Below, piece by piece: positions 21,905-30,906 of a DNA stretch of 64,000 nt. The first letter of the stretch is position 1. Each line of letters opens with the position of its first letter. Source of the DNA: Ganoderma boninense (lineage: Eukaryota; Basidiomycota; Agaricomycetes; Polyporales; Polyporaceae); the NCBI GenBank assembly GCA_002900995.3, contig CM035311.1:744001-808000 (forward strand). Direction: 5' to 3'. Made by a program: the position numbers and the translations under genes. Under the pieces are notes generated by a model. It did not search any database. It worked only from the letters and a program-made list of their open reading frames with translations, and was not told the DNA's origin.

Positions 21905-23524
21905 TATTATATTAACAACTGTTAATCATCCCTGCGGTTTATAAATTGAGCCGCGGTTTACATATTAACTGAACCGCGGTTAATAATAAACTGCAGTGCA
22001 GTTAAGGTGCGGCTCTGGATCGAGCCTTTCAAAGCACTGATAACTGCGGCTACGGCTCCGGCTCAACCGCGGTTTGAGCCGTGTTCAGCCTTAGTGCATG
22101 TCGAACCGGCTGAGGTATATGAGCCACCGCTCGATCCTAGGAGTGATCTTGCTCTTGTCTTGCAGGAACTCCAGCGCTCGGTGGTCGGTGACCACCTCAA
22201 AGTGCCGGCCAATCAACTTATCCTCCCACTTCAGGAGTGCTTCCAGTACCCCCAGGGCCTCCATTTCGTAAGTGAAATATGAGCTCTGGGCGTCGGAGAA
22301 TTTCTTTGACATGAACCCGGCTGGCCTGCAGTTGTGCCAGTCGGGACCTTGCCCGTACACTGCGCCGACGCCCGATTTGGAAGCGTCGGTTATAACCCAA
22401 ATAGTGTCTGGGTTCTTGGGATCTATGGGCTTGAGTATAGGCGATCGGCACGCGAGTTGTTTGATTTGCTCAAAGCATTTTGTATGTATCGGTCGCCAAT
22501 AGAACGATTGCCCATTCCGCATCATTGAAGACAGTGGAGTGGTGAACATAGATACATTAGGCATGAAATGCGCTAAGTACTGTACAAGTCCAAGGAACCG
22601 TTGGACTTCGTGGTAGTTCCTAGGCGTCGGCCAATCTCGGATGCGACTCATCTTATTGGAATCGGCGTGGAGGCCCTGATCGTCGATCAGATGCCCCAAG
22701 CAGTCCATCTCTTCCGCGAAGAGGTTGCATTTCTTCCGACTAAGGAACATGCGGTGTTCCCTTAGTTGGGTGAATACCCACCGCAGGTGCTCTTCGTGCT
22801 CCTCGATGGTGTCCGAGAATATGAATATATCATCGAGGTACACATGCACACAAATGCCGATGCGTGATCGGAAGATTCGCGTCATCAACCGTTGGAAGGT
22901 GGATGGCGCGTTGCAATCGCCTTGTTGCATGACGTGACTGAGGAACGTGCCGTACACCGTCGAGAATCCCGTCTTGTGCACGTCTTCCTCGATGATCCGA
23001 GTCTGTTCGTATGCATCCGACATGTCGAGCTTCGAGCGGTACTTCGCTCGGGCCACATCATGCCGGATTTGTTCCTGATCCGGGAAGGGCGTAACGTCCT
23101 TCACGGTGTTCTCGTTTCTCTGTCGGAGGTCTACGACGGTTCGTAGGCCTCCGTCCTTTTTATAAACACAGAGTAGTGGGGCAGCTTGCTCCACCTGCGC
23201 GGGCTCCCACCAACCAGCGTTGGTATAACGCTCAATTTTCTCGAGGAGCCGAGGCTTCAGCACCTCGGCGCACTTGGGGAGCCTATACTGATAGCGCTTC
23301 TCAGCATCTATCAGTGGGATTTTGTGGTTTACCTCCCGAAATGGGGATAACCCTGGAGGGACTGGCTGGAGCAGGTCATCGTACTCCAGTAGGATAGCGC
23401 CCCGTATCGTCGAGATACGAGGGGACTGGGGGTCTACCTGTCCCGGCCGGGTCGGTCTGGTGGGCGCGGGACGGATTTCAGCGGCTCGCAGTGCTATGGT
23501 ACTCGAGGCGTTGCCGGTGGTCGA

Positions 23525-23530
23525 TAGTCA
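23525..23530 (-). promoter_or_regulatory. Probable UGA-CUA readthrough site
   Basis: The gag-pro frame ends in TGA (minus strand, 23530-23528) followed by CTA. The open frame then continues without another stop through the linker into reverse transcriptase. UGA-CUA is the best-known leaky stop context in eukaryotes, used by some alphaviruses and cellular genes. The role here, setting the Gag to Gag-Pol ratio, is inferred from position and context. Confidence 0.7.
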
Positions 23531-26500
23531 ATCGCTCCGGGTTTGCAGCGGATGAGAGGGCCGTTTGGGAACCTGACGCCCTGGACGGTTCCCGCTTCCC
23601 CTCTTCCTCAGCTGCTCCGAGATTTGCGGCTTCGATAACGCCGGGTATTGCACGCCATCGATGATGGCGCAATTGTTCTTGAAGTCCAGGAGAACCCCAA
23701 ACCGTCGCAGGAACGGGGTTCCGAGCACTGCGTCATACCTGTCCAAGTTGGCCAGATCGAAGTAGACGTCCGCACCGAAGCCTCCCAAGGTCACGGGTGC
23801 GGTGGTCCCGAAGTTAATTCGGGACCTGCTACCAGCACATCCCAGCTGTAGGATGGCTGGGTTCTCCAGCTCGATGACTTCGACGCCAGACACGTCTGCG
23901 AAGCTGTTGTCGAGGAGCTGGGTGGTACTACCACAGTCCAGTAATGTCAGGGCTTCGAGGCCACTGACGGTGAGCAGGACGATGATGCACTCTTGCTCGC
24001 TTCCGCTCAGAAGAGGGCGGCGCCCGCTGCGTGCGTGAGTCACGTATGTTGCGGGTGCTGGCGGGGGGTCCGGTGTGCTTACTCGCATAGCCCTACAGGA
24101 TGGCCCTGCTTGAGGCTCTCCTTGTAGGCCCAAGGGGTCCAACAGGGCGGAGCGGAGTACGTCCCGGACAACGAGTTCATCCGGTTCCTCCTCCATGTAT
24201 CCGCCCTCCAACATCTCATCGTCGCTCAGGTCACCGCAGAACGGATCCACTTCGAGTAGTATCCGTCCTCTAATTTCCCGACGGTGACCCTCGTAAGGGG
24301 CAGCACGCTCCCGCACGTCGGTCATCGTGGTCGGGATGAGGGCGCGCTCGTGGTGGAGCGCGCGGGCTAGTTGGAACCAGGTCCAATTCAGCTGAACCTG
24401 AAGTGTGTCCTGTTGTACGCGCTCGGTTGCCAACTCACGGGTGAGCGCGCTGTTGTGATTAACGGCGATGCTCCAGAATTGGCGCAGCCTCTCGACTGCG
24501 TCGGCGTCTCTGGTAGAGTTGTTGAACCTCTGCCATTCCGCTTCAGCCTCACGTTCAAGTGGGAGTTCGAGGTCCCGAAGCGAGTTCAATATGGGTGGAG
24601 GCCGCACCGGGTGCGGGGGACTCTCCACCCGCGCGTCAGCCTCGCCTAGGTCAAATGGAGGATGGCCGTACGGCGTCCAAGGCGGGAGAGGCGGAGGTGA
24701 TGGCGGAGGTGTACGTGGGGTTGATGATCGCACCGCTGGCGGCCCGAGGGGTGGTGACCCGGGCAAGGGATCTAGTCCGGGCAGGTCGTCGTAAAAGTCG
24801 GGCTCATATTCCGGCTCGCGGTTCGCAGCGGGTACTGTTAGAGAACGTGGGGCCGCTGGCCCCATCGCGTACAACTGGAAGTCGTCGATATAGTCGAATA
24901 CTTCGTATAGTCCAGCCATCCCGCCGTGTCGGATCATGATTCGTCGAGGTGGGATGGCTCGTCCAACGACTGGACCCACGAGGTCCGAGTCGACACTCAC
25001 TCCCCCAGTCTCCATCGAGGCCGAGGGTTCCGACGGATCCGCGTCCAGCCCGGTGGGCCCGCCTGCGCGCATCGCGCCAAACCAGACCACGTCCTCCTCG
25101 CCGTCGGAGAACGCAGGCTCGTATTCTTCGGCTGAGTCGTATTGTGACCCGTCTAGGTCATAGTATTGTTCGTCAGATTCGTATACCGCGCCGGCGGCGT
25201 CTTCTTCGTGGGGCCCTTCATCGCCGGCGGCGCCCTGTGCGGCTTCTTCGTCGGGCGGCGGACCCCCGTCTGCCGGCTGATCAACATCGCCGGGCTCGTT
25301 ATCGGGCTCGGCAGCGGGCACGTCCTCATCAGAGATGCGAGCTGCCCTCAGCTGTGGGGCAGCTGCCTTCGGGCACCTAGATGTGTAGTGCCCGAACCCC
25401 TTACAGTTGTAACACTGTACCCTAGCGTCCGGGTTTGCGCCCGACGCTGGGGCGTTGTTCGTTGTTGGCGTGTGGCGCTGCCCATTGGGTTGGCCAGCGC
25501 TGTTGTTCACGGGGCCATTATTGGCCCCAGCCGGTGGGTAAGGGCGCGATTGGAATGGTCGGTCGCGCCGCGCCTGGGTGTGCCCGCCGCTGCTATGACG
25601 CGGTGGCGGGTTGTTGGGCCTCGTTCGTGGCCCGTCGTACCTCGGCGTGGCGTTCCTCGAATGGACCTGTTGGCGGGATTGATGGTCCCGTCTATCCAGT
25701 CCGCGATCCGGTCTTCCCAATTCGCGGCTACCCCCAGCGGTGGTGTTGCGCATGAGTGACAGGTACTCACCGACCGCTCGGTTGGCGTTCTCCTGTCCAA
25801 TGGCGGCCTTCCGGAGTTGAAAGGGTGAGGATTGTTCGATCGACACTCTCCGATTCTTGAGCATGGGGACGCATATGTCCTCAGGCAAGGCGGCAACGAA
25901 TCGTTTCTTGAAGGAATACGCGTCCGGAGGCTCCGGCATGCGCCTTGCCAGGTTAATCATGGTCTCGTACAGCCCCAGCACCCCGGTCTCCTTGCGGAAC
26001 CGGACTTTATGGAATTGGTCGGCCGCAGCTCGTGCGGTCGACCTGTGGATGAATCTGCGGTATAGGGCGCAGATTAGTTGTTCAAAATTCCAGTTGTTGC
26101 CCACTCCGTCGAGACTATCGACGGTGTCGTCGTACCAGCGATGAGCCTCATCCACTAGGTACTGGCCCGTTAGCTGAACTCGGACGTGGTCGAGCTCGTC
26201 GCCCGTTAGCCGGCCAAGGGCCATCCAACGCAGCAATGCTTTGAGCCAGGACATAAATCCCTCGGCATCGTCTAACCCTCCGAATCTGTCGGGGGGCGGA
26301 ATGTTCTTGAGATTCTTCATGGCTGGAACATCAGGCATGTCCCAGCCCACACGCGCTCGAATGGCCTCCCGAATGACTTCGAGTTGTCGGTCGATGTTCC
26401 CCGCGTCGGGATCATCCTTGTCCGCCCTTATGGCGGCATCCTCGTCGTCGTACTGGAAGTACGACGGGCTGCGTGCGCCGTGCGGCGCCATCGGCGTCCC

Positions 26501-27583
26501 CGAGGTTCGCCGGCTCCTAGACCGATGGCGGTCGATATTGCTTGACTCGCGACGGGGCGGTTGGTTTGAGCCTCGTCGTGGGGGTGGCTCGTCGTCGCTA
26601 CTACTGGATGACCCGCGGTCAGGCGGGCCACCGCCCGCTCCACGGCGTTGGTGGTTCCCAGCCCCATGTTGTCCATGACTTAGTGAGCGGGGCTGGGAGC
26701 TCTGCCGGGATGGAGCTCGTCCCCTTCGGTCGTCGTTGCTTGATGAGCTCGAGCTGCTGCTCGAGCTGTGGTCCTCGTCATCGGGGGGGTTGTGCCCCCC
26801 GTGGTGTCGCCGGTATTGGCGAGGGTACTCACTTTTGATCCTTACATTGCCGGTTTCCCCAGTCCTCTCGCGCCACCATTGCTCCGCCTGGGCGTTTCGC
26901 TTCTCTACTCCCTGACGGTAGTGTTCCTGCGCGAGGAACCGCCTTTGAGCATTACGGCGGTTCCCGTAGTCTGACGATGATTCATCGTCGTCACGCGGCC
27001 TAAATAGCTCATTCTGACCGCGTTCGATGTTTTCGTCGGGGTCCACGTAGGATAGCCCGTCGTCGTATGGCGCGTGCGCCCTCGGGGGCGCGCGCGCCTG
27101 AGAGGCTGAGCTGCCGGCGGGGTATTTGTTTCTCACCAGTTCTTCTTGAGCGAGTTCCGCCCTTCTGGCGAAGCTCGCCCGGTTGTCGGCTTGTCGGGCT
27201 CGAATATCTTCGAGCTCTTTGTTAAGCGCGTCTTGCTTAGCCTGGGCTCGGGCGAGTTCGTCGGCGAGCGTGTCGTACTTGAGGTGAGTGTCCTCTGTGA
27301 ACTCTTCAATATTCGCGCGGAGTTCGTCAGCCGTGCGAGAGCTGCGCTCAGACCGCGCGGAGGCGGGGCCGTACCCGCCAGGCACTCCTAAGAGGTGAGA
27401 TCGGACGGAACGCTCCTCGTTCCGCCCGTGAGATCCATCTCCCATTGGCGTGAGAGGTGAGCTGGAGAGTCGGCCACGGGCCGACCCGTCTGCCCTCGAG
27501 TGGTTCGAGGGTGGCTTCTCGGGCGGTCGGGGACCACCTGGTTTTTTTGCAGGAGTGTTGTGTTTCTTGTGCTTCTTTGCCAT
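23528..27583 (-). CDS. Gypsy gag and aspartic protease
   Basis: A 1351-codon ORF starting MAKKHKKHNTPAK, the first ATG after the 5' LTR. It has a long basic and low-complexity N-terminus with a coiled coil (about residues 80-150). A capsid-like region (about 430-640) contains WDMPDVPAMKNLKNIPPPDRF and DQFHKVRFRKETG. A CCHC zinc knuckle, CYNCKGFGHYTSRC, sits near residue 720. An aspartic protease with LLDCGSTTQL lies near residue 1213, where the usual D-S/T-G is D-C-G. The downstream Asp-rich DAVLGTPFLRRFGV block fits the protease flap and end. The TGA at 23528-23530 is in frame with pol. The gene is intact. Confidence 0.92.
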   Translation of the reverse strand: MAKKHKKHNTPAKKPGGPRPPEKPPSNHSRADGSARGRLSSSPLTPMGDGSHGRNEERSVRSHLLGVPGGYGPASARSERSSRTADELRANIEEFTEDTHLKYDTLADELARAQAKQDALNKELEDIRARQADNRASFARRAELAQEELVRNKYPAGSSASQARAPPRAHAPYDDGLSYVDPDENIERGQNELFRPRDDDESSSDYGNRRNAQRRFLAQEHYRQGVEKRNAQAEQWWRERTGETGNVRIKSEYPRQYRRHHGGHNPPDDEDHSSSSSSSSSSNDDRRGRAPSRQSSQPRSLSHGQHGAGNHQRRGAGGGPPDRGSSSSSDDEPPPRRGSNQPPRRESSNIDRHRSRSRRTSGTPMAPHGARSPSYFQYDDEDAAIRADKDDPDAGNIDRQLEVIREAIRARVGWDMPDVPAMKNLKNIPPPDRFGGLDDAEGFMSWLKALLRWMALGRLTGDELDHVRVQLTGQYLVDEAHRWYDDTVDSLDGVGNNWNFEQLICALYRRFIHRSTARAAADQFHKVRFRKETGVLGLYETMINLARRMPEPPDAYSFKKRFVAALPEDICVPMLKNRRVSIEQSSPFQLRKAAIGQENANRAVGEYLSLMRNTTAGGSRELGRPDRGLDRRDHQSRQQVHSRNATPRYDGPRTRPNNPPPRHSSGGHTQARRDRPFQSRPYPPAGANNGPVNNSAGQPNGQRHTPTTNNAPASGANPDARVQCYNCKGFGHYTSRCPKAAAPQLRAARISDEDVPAAEPDNEPGDVDQPADGGPPPDEEAAQGAAGDEGPHEEDAAGAVYESDEQYYDLDGSQYDSAEEYEPAFSDGEEDVVWFGAMRAGGPTGLDADPSEPSASMETGGVSVDSDLVGPVVGRAIPPRRIMIRHGGMAGLYEVFDYIDDFQLYAMGPAAPRSLTVPAANREPEYEPDFYDDLPGLDPLPGSPPLGPPAVRSSTPRTPPPSPPPLPPWTPYGHPPFDLGEADARVESPPHPVRPPPILNSLRDLELPLEREAEAEWQRFNNSTRDADAVERLRQFWSIAVNHNSALTRELATERVQQDTLQVQLNWTWFQLARALHHERALIPTTMTDVRERAAPYEGHRREIRGRILLEVDPFCGDLSDDEMLEGGYMEEEPDELVVRDVLRSALLDPLGLQGEPQAGPSCRAMRVSTPDPPPAPATYVTHARSGRRPLLSGSEQECIIVLLTVSGLEALTLLDCGSTTQLLDNSFADVSGVEVIELENPAILQLGCAGSRSRINFGTTAPVTLGGFGADVYFDLANLDRYDAVLGTPFLRRFGVLLDFKNNCAIIDGVQYPALSKPQISEQLRKRGSGNRPGRQVPKRPSHPLQTRSD

Positions 27584-27649
27584 GGTCTACCTAGTCCGAA
27601 GACTAAGTTGTCGCCAAGAGTTAAGAGTTAAGCAGAGTACGTAAAAAAG

Positions 27650-27892
27650 TGTAAAGTTCCCGCCAGGCGTCAGGCGGGGTGTAGCTTGGTAGCACACAGG
27701 AAGTACGTAGTACCGAGTGTATAACTCAAGGCGAACGTACAAAGGGTGTGTCTAGTATCAAGCTAAGGATCGTCGCGCTCCTCGAGCGCGGGCGGGGAGG
27801 CGCGCTCAGCCACCCCGCCACCAACTATACAGCTCCCCGATCGGGAACTCCGCCAAGCCCCGCCTAATTAGGAAGTAGGCGGGGGCCTTACA
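27650..27892 (-). repeat. Gypsy 5' LTR
   Basis: 243 bp, identical to 16617-16859 by eye. Transcription should start in it and run leftwards. The sequence just inside (minus strand CTTTTTTACGTACTC) does not begin with TGG, so there is no standard tRNA primer-binding site. Confidence 0.93.
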
Positions 27893-28238
27893 CAATAGGA
27901 AGCTAGTTTTGAACAAAGGATGCGGCTCATGAACGAGGATGCAGATGGAGGCGTGGCTCCTTCGTTGTTCACCTGGCGTATGAAACTTTCAAACGTTCTG
28001 AATATCTGGGAACATATTATGTCTCTAGGTTCGTACAGCGTGCCATGAGGAGGCCCTGCGTTCATAACTTACCGATATCTTAGTCTCTAGAACGCCTTCA
28101 GTCGAGACCTCAGAGACGGGATCCCAAAGGTCGACAACACCCGCTGTCGATATATCAATAGACGACATCGGGAGCGCACCCACCGTTGGGGATGCAGCAC
28201 TCACGCCACGCAGTTCATCAGCAAACATGCAGGATTAA

Positions 28239-29077
28239 TGGCCAGGAATGGTCAATTTCCAACTAGATGGTAATGTTCGAACTTGCTGGTAAAGGGATTA
28301 CGACATACGGTGGGGGAGCGTCTTCCGTGGTCAGTAATGACCATTTGTGCCGCAGGGTCCGGCAAACGCCTACCGTGGGCGCCCCAACGTCCGACCATAG
28401 ATTACAATGAGCGCTCCGACGCCCGACAATACCTGACCATGTCCGTTGGGAAGCCTGACAAGGGTAGATCGTGTCGACAACGAGGCCCGATCAAGAATGC
28501 TCTTGTTCGCCCCGAGGTTCGACCAATGTGTACCGGCGGCTGCGGAACAGTTGATCAACCCGTCCCAGTTCTCGCAGATAGAAATGTCAATAATGACCTT
28601 ATCTCGCTGCCCACCTGAGCCGGACTTAGAGGTCATTACCCGTGGAATGTCAGCTGGTGTCCGTTTGTAAGAGCCAGAATGGCCATGGACTGGCATAGAT
28701 CTACACACCTCTGGCAAACAATGTCTTGCTTGTAGTTAGCTCCTGGCAATGCAAGCGAACAAAATGTGGAATAATAAAAGTATATTATTCCGGTACAAGA
28801 CACATAGACGCAGCAGTAACATTAGTTCATACACACAGATGCGGACACAACAATTAGTATATCAGTAAGGTAGCCAGGGAGATGAAGGGACCTCGGACAT
28901 GGAGAGCACTGTAGCGAGGAAGCGAGTGAGACAGCGGAAAAGCGTACCGAGAGCAGACAGCAAATGCACAGCACGATCAAGAACTCAAAAGGGAAAGCGC
29001 AGGGCGCTGAGAGTCGCCTGTGATGAGCGATGAGAGCACGAGCGTAGGCACAACGTGAAGAACTCACGAGAAGGGCC
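28239..29077. other. No gene recognised between C1 and the 462-aa gene
   Basis: Gene C1 similarity ends near 28238 and the convergent end of the next gene is at 29078. ORFs here are short and overlap on both strands. The left end of the Plavaka-type element is expected somewhere in this stretch, but no terminal repeat can be proved because the other end is in a gap. Confidence 0.5.
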
Positions 29078-30906
29078 CTACTCGGAAGCACCGTCCAGCG
29101 CGCCAGTGGAGCCGGAAGCCGGGGCTTCATCGTTGTTGTTGTTGTTGTTGTTGTTGTCGTCGTCGCCGTTCTTCTGGGCCATAATCATATAGAATGCGCT
29201 CCCCATCAGGTCGCGCTCGGTGTCGGAGTCGAGCTCGTTGTCGTCACCAAAGATCTGACTATGACAGATGTCAGCAGCCAGCATCAACGGACCAAATGAG
29301 ACGGCGGTCTGACGTACCGGTTCCACCACCTGATGAGATCAGCGTGCCACTCGGGGAAGTTGAACGCAATCTCCATGATGCTGAAGACCACGTTCTCAGC
29401 CTTCCAAAATTTTCCATAAACGTCTGTCCACTCCTGGTCTGAGAGTGCGCTGCGAGCCTAAGAAGGAAATCAGCAACAGAGAGGCACAGGTGAATGGACA
29501 TAACATACAAGAAGGCCAACGTAAATGACGTTGTGCAGGTTGACACTTTCAATATTATACTCGGTCGCAACACTCTTCTGGCCCCGAGGGGCACGGCCAG
29601 TAGCATTGTAAACGGAAGACTTGCCCATCATGATGCTCTTGTAGCACTGAATAAATGTGTTAGTATACGCTTGCAGCGTGCAGAATGCAAGCGATCACTT
29701 ACGTTCACGAGTGCGGGGCCGCGCAGCAAGCCGAGCTTGGCATCAGACTGGTCGACCAACGATAGGTCGTAAAGGAATGAAGGATAATCGGTCGAGAAGA
29801 TGCGCACGAGCCGGTTGCGCACATGGGTGCAGAAGCTATATGCATGTAAGTACGCACAACGCCGAGATGCTGAATAGCCACGTACCGTCCGGGGTCCGCC
29901 TCAAACTTTGGGAGATACCTGAGTGGGCAGAGGAGACGTCCGGTGCGGGCATCCTGCCAGCCGCGATTATCCTTGATGGCGAGGAGATGTTTGTCATCCT
30001 CAATGTTGCATAGCGCGACGATGCAGTCACTGAGACGCCCCAGGTCATCGCTGCGGACCTTCATCGCAACAGCAGATATCTAGAATGCGTAATCGAGTCA
30101 AAGGTCACACGCATAAGGCAAAGGGATCACACTTACGAAGGCTCCGATGATGGCGATGAGCGGCGGGTTGTCAGCCAGATAGTCGAGGTGAGCCTCAAGC
30201 TCGGGCATGTACTTCAGGAACTGCGGCCAGACCACCTCCGCCACAACGTCGTCGTTGCACTCGAGGGACGTGCTGGAAAGGGTTTAGCCTGAGGTTGGAA
30301 TAACAATAAGGATTATGACATACCATCCCGGGCGGTCAGCAGCATCTTCGAAATGGAAGCTAACACCGTATGTGAGGATCTGAGTGGGGTCGAGGTACTC
30401 GGAGAGCTGGCGAGCGAGGCCGCGAGCTTGCTTGTATGGCTTCTGGATGCCGCAATTCTGGCGGGACGCTTCACTAGAAGTGGAAAGCAAAAATGGATGA
30501 CTGGATCAGCTGTTTCAAAAGCCAAGTACACACCTAGAGGTTGCATCGAGATGCCACATTGCCGCTGCCCACACTGGGTCCTTGGGCCTCACGCCGTCGG
30601 AGTCATCGTCCGCCTCGGTGGCCCCCCCTTGTGGGTCGTTGTCGGGGTCAGGAGGGGGCGCACCAGCAGCAGCAAGAGCACGGCGGCGCTTGAGGGCCAC
30701 GTCGCCGATCGCTGTGGGAGAAGGTGTTAGCGTACCAGGGTAGTGGCTGTATGCGGCAGCAACTCACGGGCGTTCTCGATGCTGCGCTTCTTGGCCATCG
30801 CAGAGTCAGCTCCGGAAGCCTGTTGGGTTGTAGTCTTGGGTTTGCCGATCTTGGTGGTGCCCGACTGCTGAGCCGAAGGGCGTGTCTTCTGGGGAGCAGG
30901 TGCCAT
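29078..30906 (-). CDS. Nine-exon gene of unknown function beside Plavaka transposase
   Basis: Minus-strand exons: 30768-30906, 30534-30711, 30324-30473, 30137-30272, 29886-30079, 29703-29835, 29509-29646, 29318-29457 and 29078-29258. All have GT-AG introns and join in phase to 462 aa starting MAPAPQKTRPSAQQSG. The N-terminus is basic and disordered. The middle is a predicted helical fold, with motifs such as RGLARQLSEYLDPTQILTYG, LCPLRYLPKFEADPGRF and MMGKSSVYNATGRAPRGQ. The C-terminus is acidic and Asn-rich, with a GTTGTT microsatellite coding for eight Asn. The gene is divergent from the transposase and may share its promoter. It could be an accessory protein of that element or an unrelated host gene. 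I do not recognise the family. Confidence 0.75.

Larger units (their letters stand above)
21409..22093. mobile_element. hAT-like non-autonomous element in pol
   Basis: A 685-bp insertion with 15-bp terminal inverted repeats TAAGGCTGAACACGG and CCGTGTTCAGCCTTA. The 8-bp duplication GTGCATGT flanks it at 21401-21408 and 22094-22101. An 8-bp duplication with TAAGG-type ends fits hAT. Both subterminal regions are crowded with variants of AACCGCGGTT and CTGCGGTTAAC, likely transposase-binding sites. Two tRNA-like segments lie inside in opposite orientation, with a TTATC microsatellite at about 21740-21776 between them. There is no ORF of note. Removal with one duplication rejoins the RNase H frame. 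Confidence 0.93.
19379..23527 (-). pseudogene. Gypsy pol (RT, RNase H, integrase, chromodomain)
   Basis: Pol continues in the same frame as gag-pro after the TGA at 23528-23530. Reverse transcriptase shows the active site VYLDDIFIFS and the PLLCVYKKDGGLR, LDMSDAYEQ and GTFLSHVMQQG blocks. RNase H shows ITDASKSGVGAV and VVTDHRALEFL. The integrase has an HHCC zinc region (FCRSCGKCQ) and a DDE core: Asp of AMDFVGPF, Asp of IVSDRDSKF and Glu of HPQMDGQSER. A chromodomain, with LVQWADGSSTWEPW, lies at the C-terminus, placing the element among chromoviruses. A hAT-like insertion splits the frame at 21409-22093, and a TGA at 20672-20674 interrupts it between the zinc region and the DDE core. This copy therefore cannot make full-length Pol without suppressing both. 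Confidence 0.92.
16617..27892 (-). mobile_element. Gypsy chromovirus, full length
   Basis: An 11,276-bp LTR retrotransposon on the minus strand. It is bounded by two 243-bp LTRs that I read as identical and by the 5-bp duplication CAATA at 16612-16616 and 27893-27897. Order in the element's direction is LTR, gag with a zinc knuckle, aspartic protease, UGA, reverse transcriptase, RNase H, integrase, chromodomain, two extra ORFs, polypurine tract, LTR. It holds a nested 685-bp hAT-like element. Identical LTRs imply a young insertion. A second in-frame stop in pol and the nested element make this copy defective. Confidence 0.95.
16128..28238 (+). pseudogene. Membrane protein C1, split by Gypsy and 3'-truncated
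   Basis: The first copy of gene C. Exon 1 is 16128-16354, encoding a short N-terminus and the membrane helix around LISGTIGVVTVLPFIWALVW. Exon 2 is 16407-16554, the usual 148 nt. A Gypsy retrotransposon occupies intron 2. Exon 3 resumes at 27899-28028, after the acceptor CAATAG, with EASFEQRMRLM aligning to ETSANARMQLM of the paralogue. Exon 4 starts at 28084 and reaches TAA at 28236-28238 after about 51 codons. It lacks the conserved GRELAAQGVTN block and the acidic Cys-containing end of other copies. Exons 1-3 are open, so the retrotransposon alone might be tolerated if spliced out. The missing 3' end makes this copy a probable pseudogene. Confidence 0.8.

Noticed and set aside
27868..28228. 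Two minus-strand ORFs that can be joined by a GT-AG intron
   Set aside because: The plus strand of the same interval aligns with exons 3 and 4 of gene C in phase, with proper splice sites and the expected position. The minus-strand reading is a coincidence.
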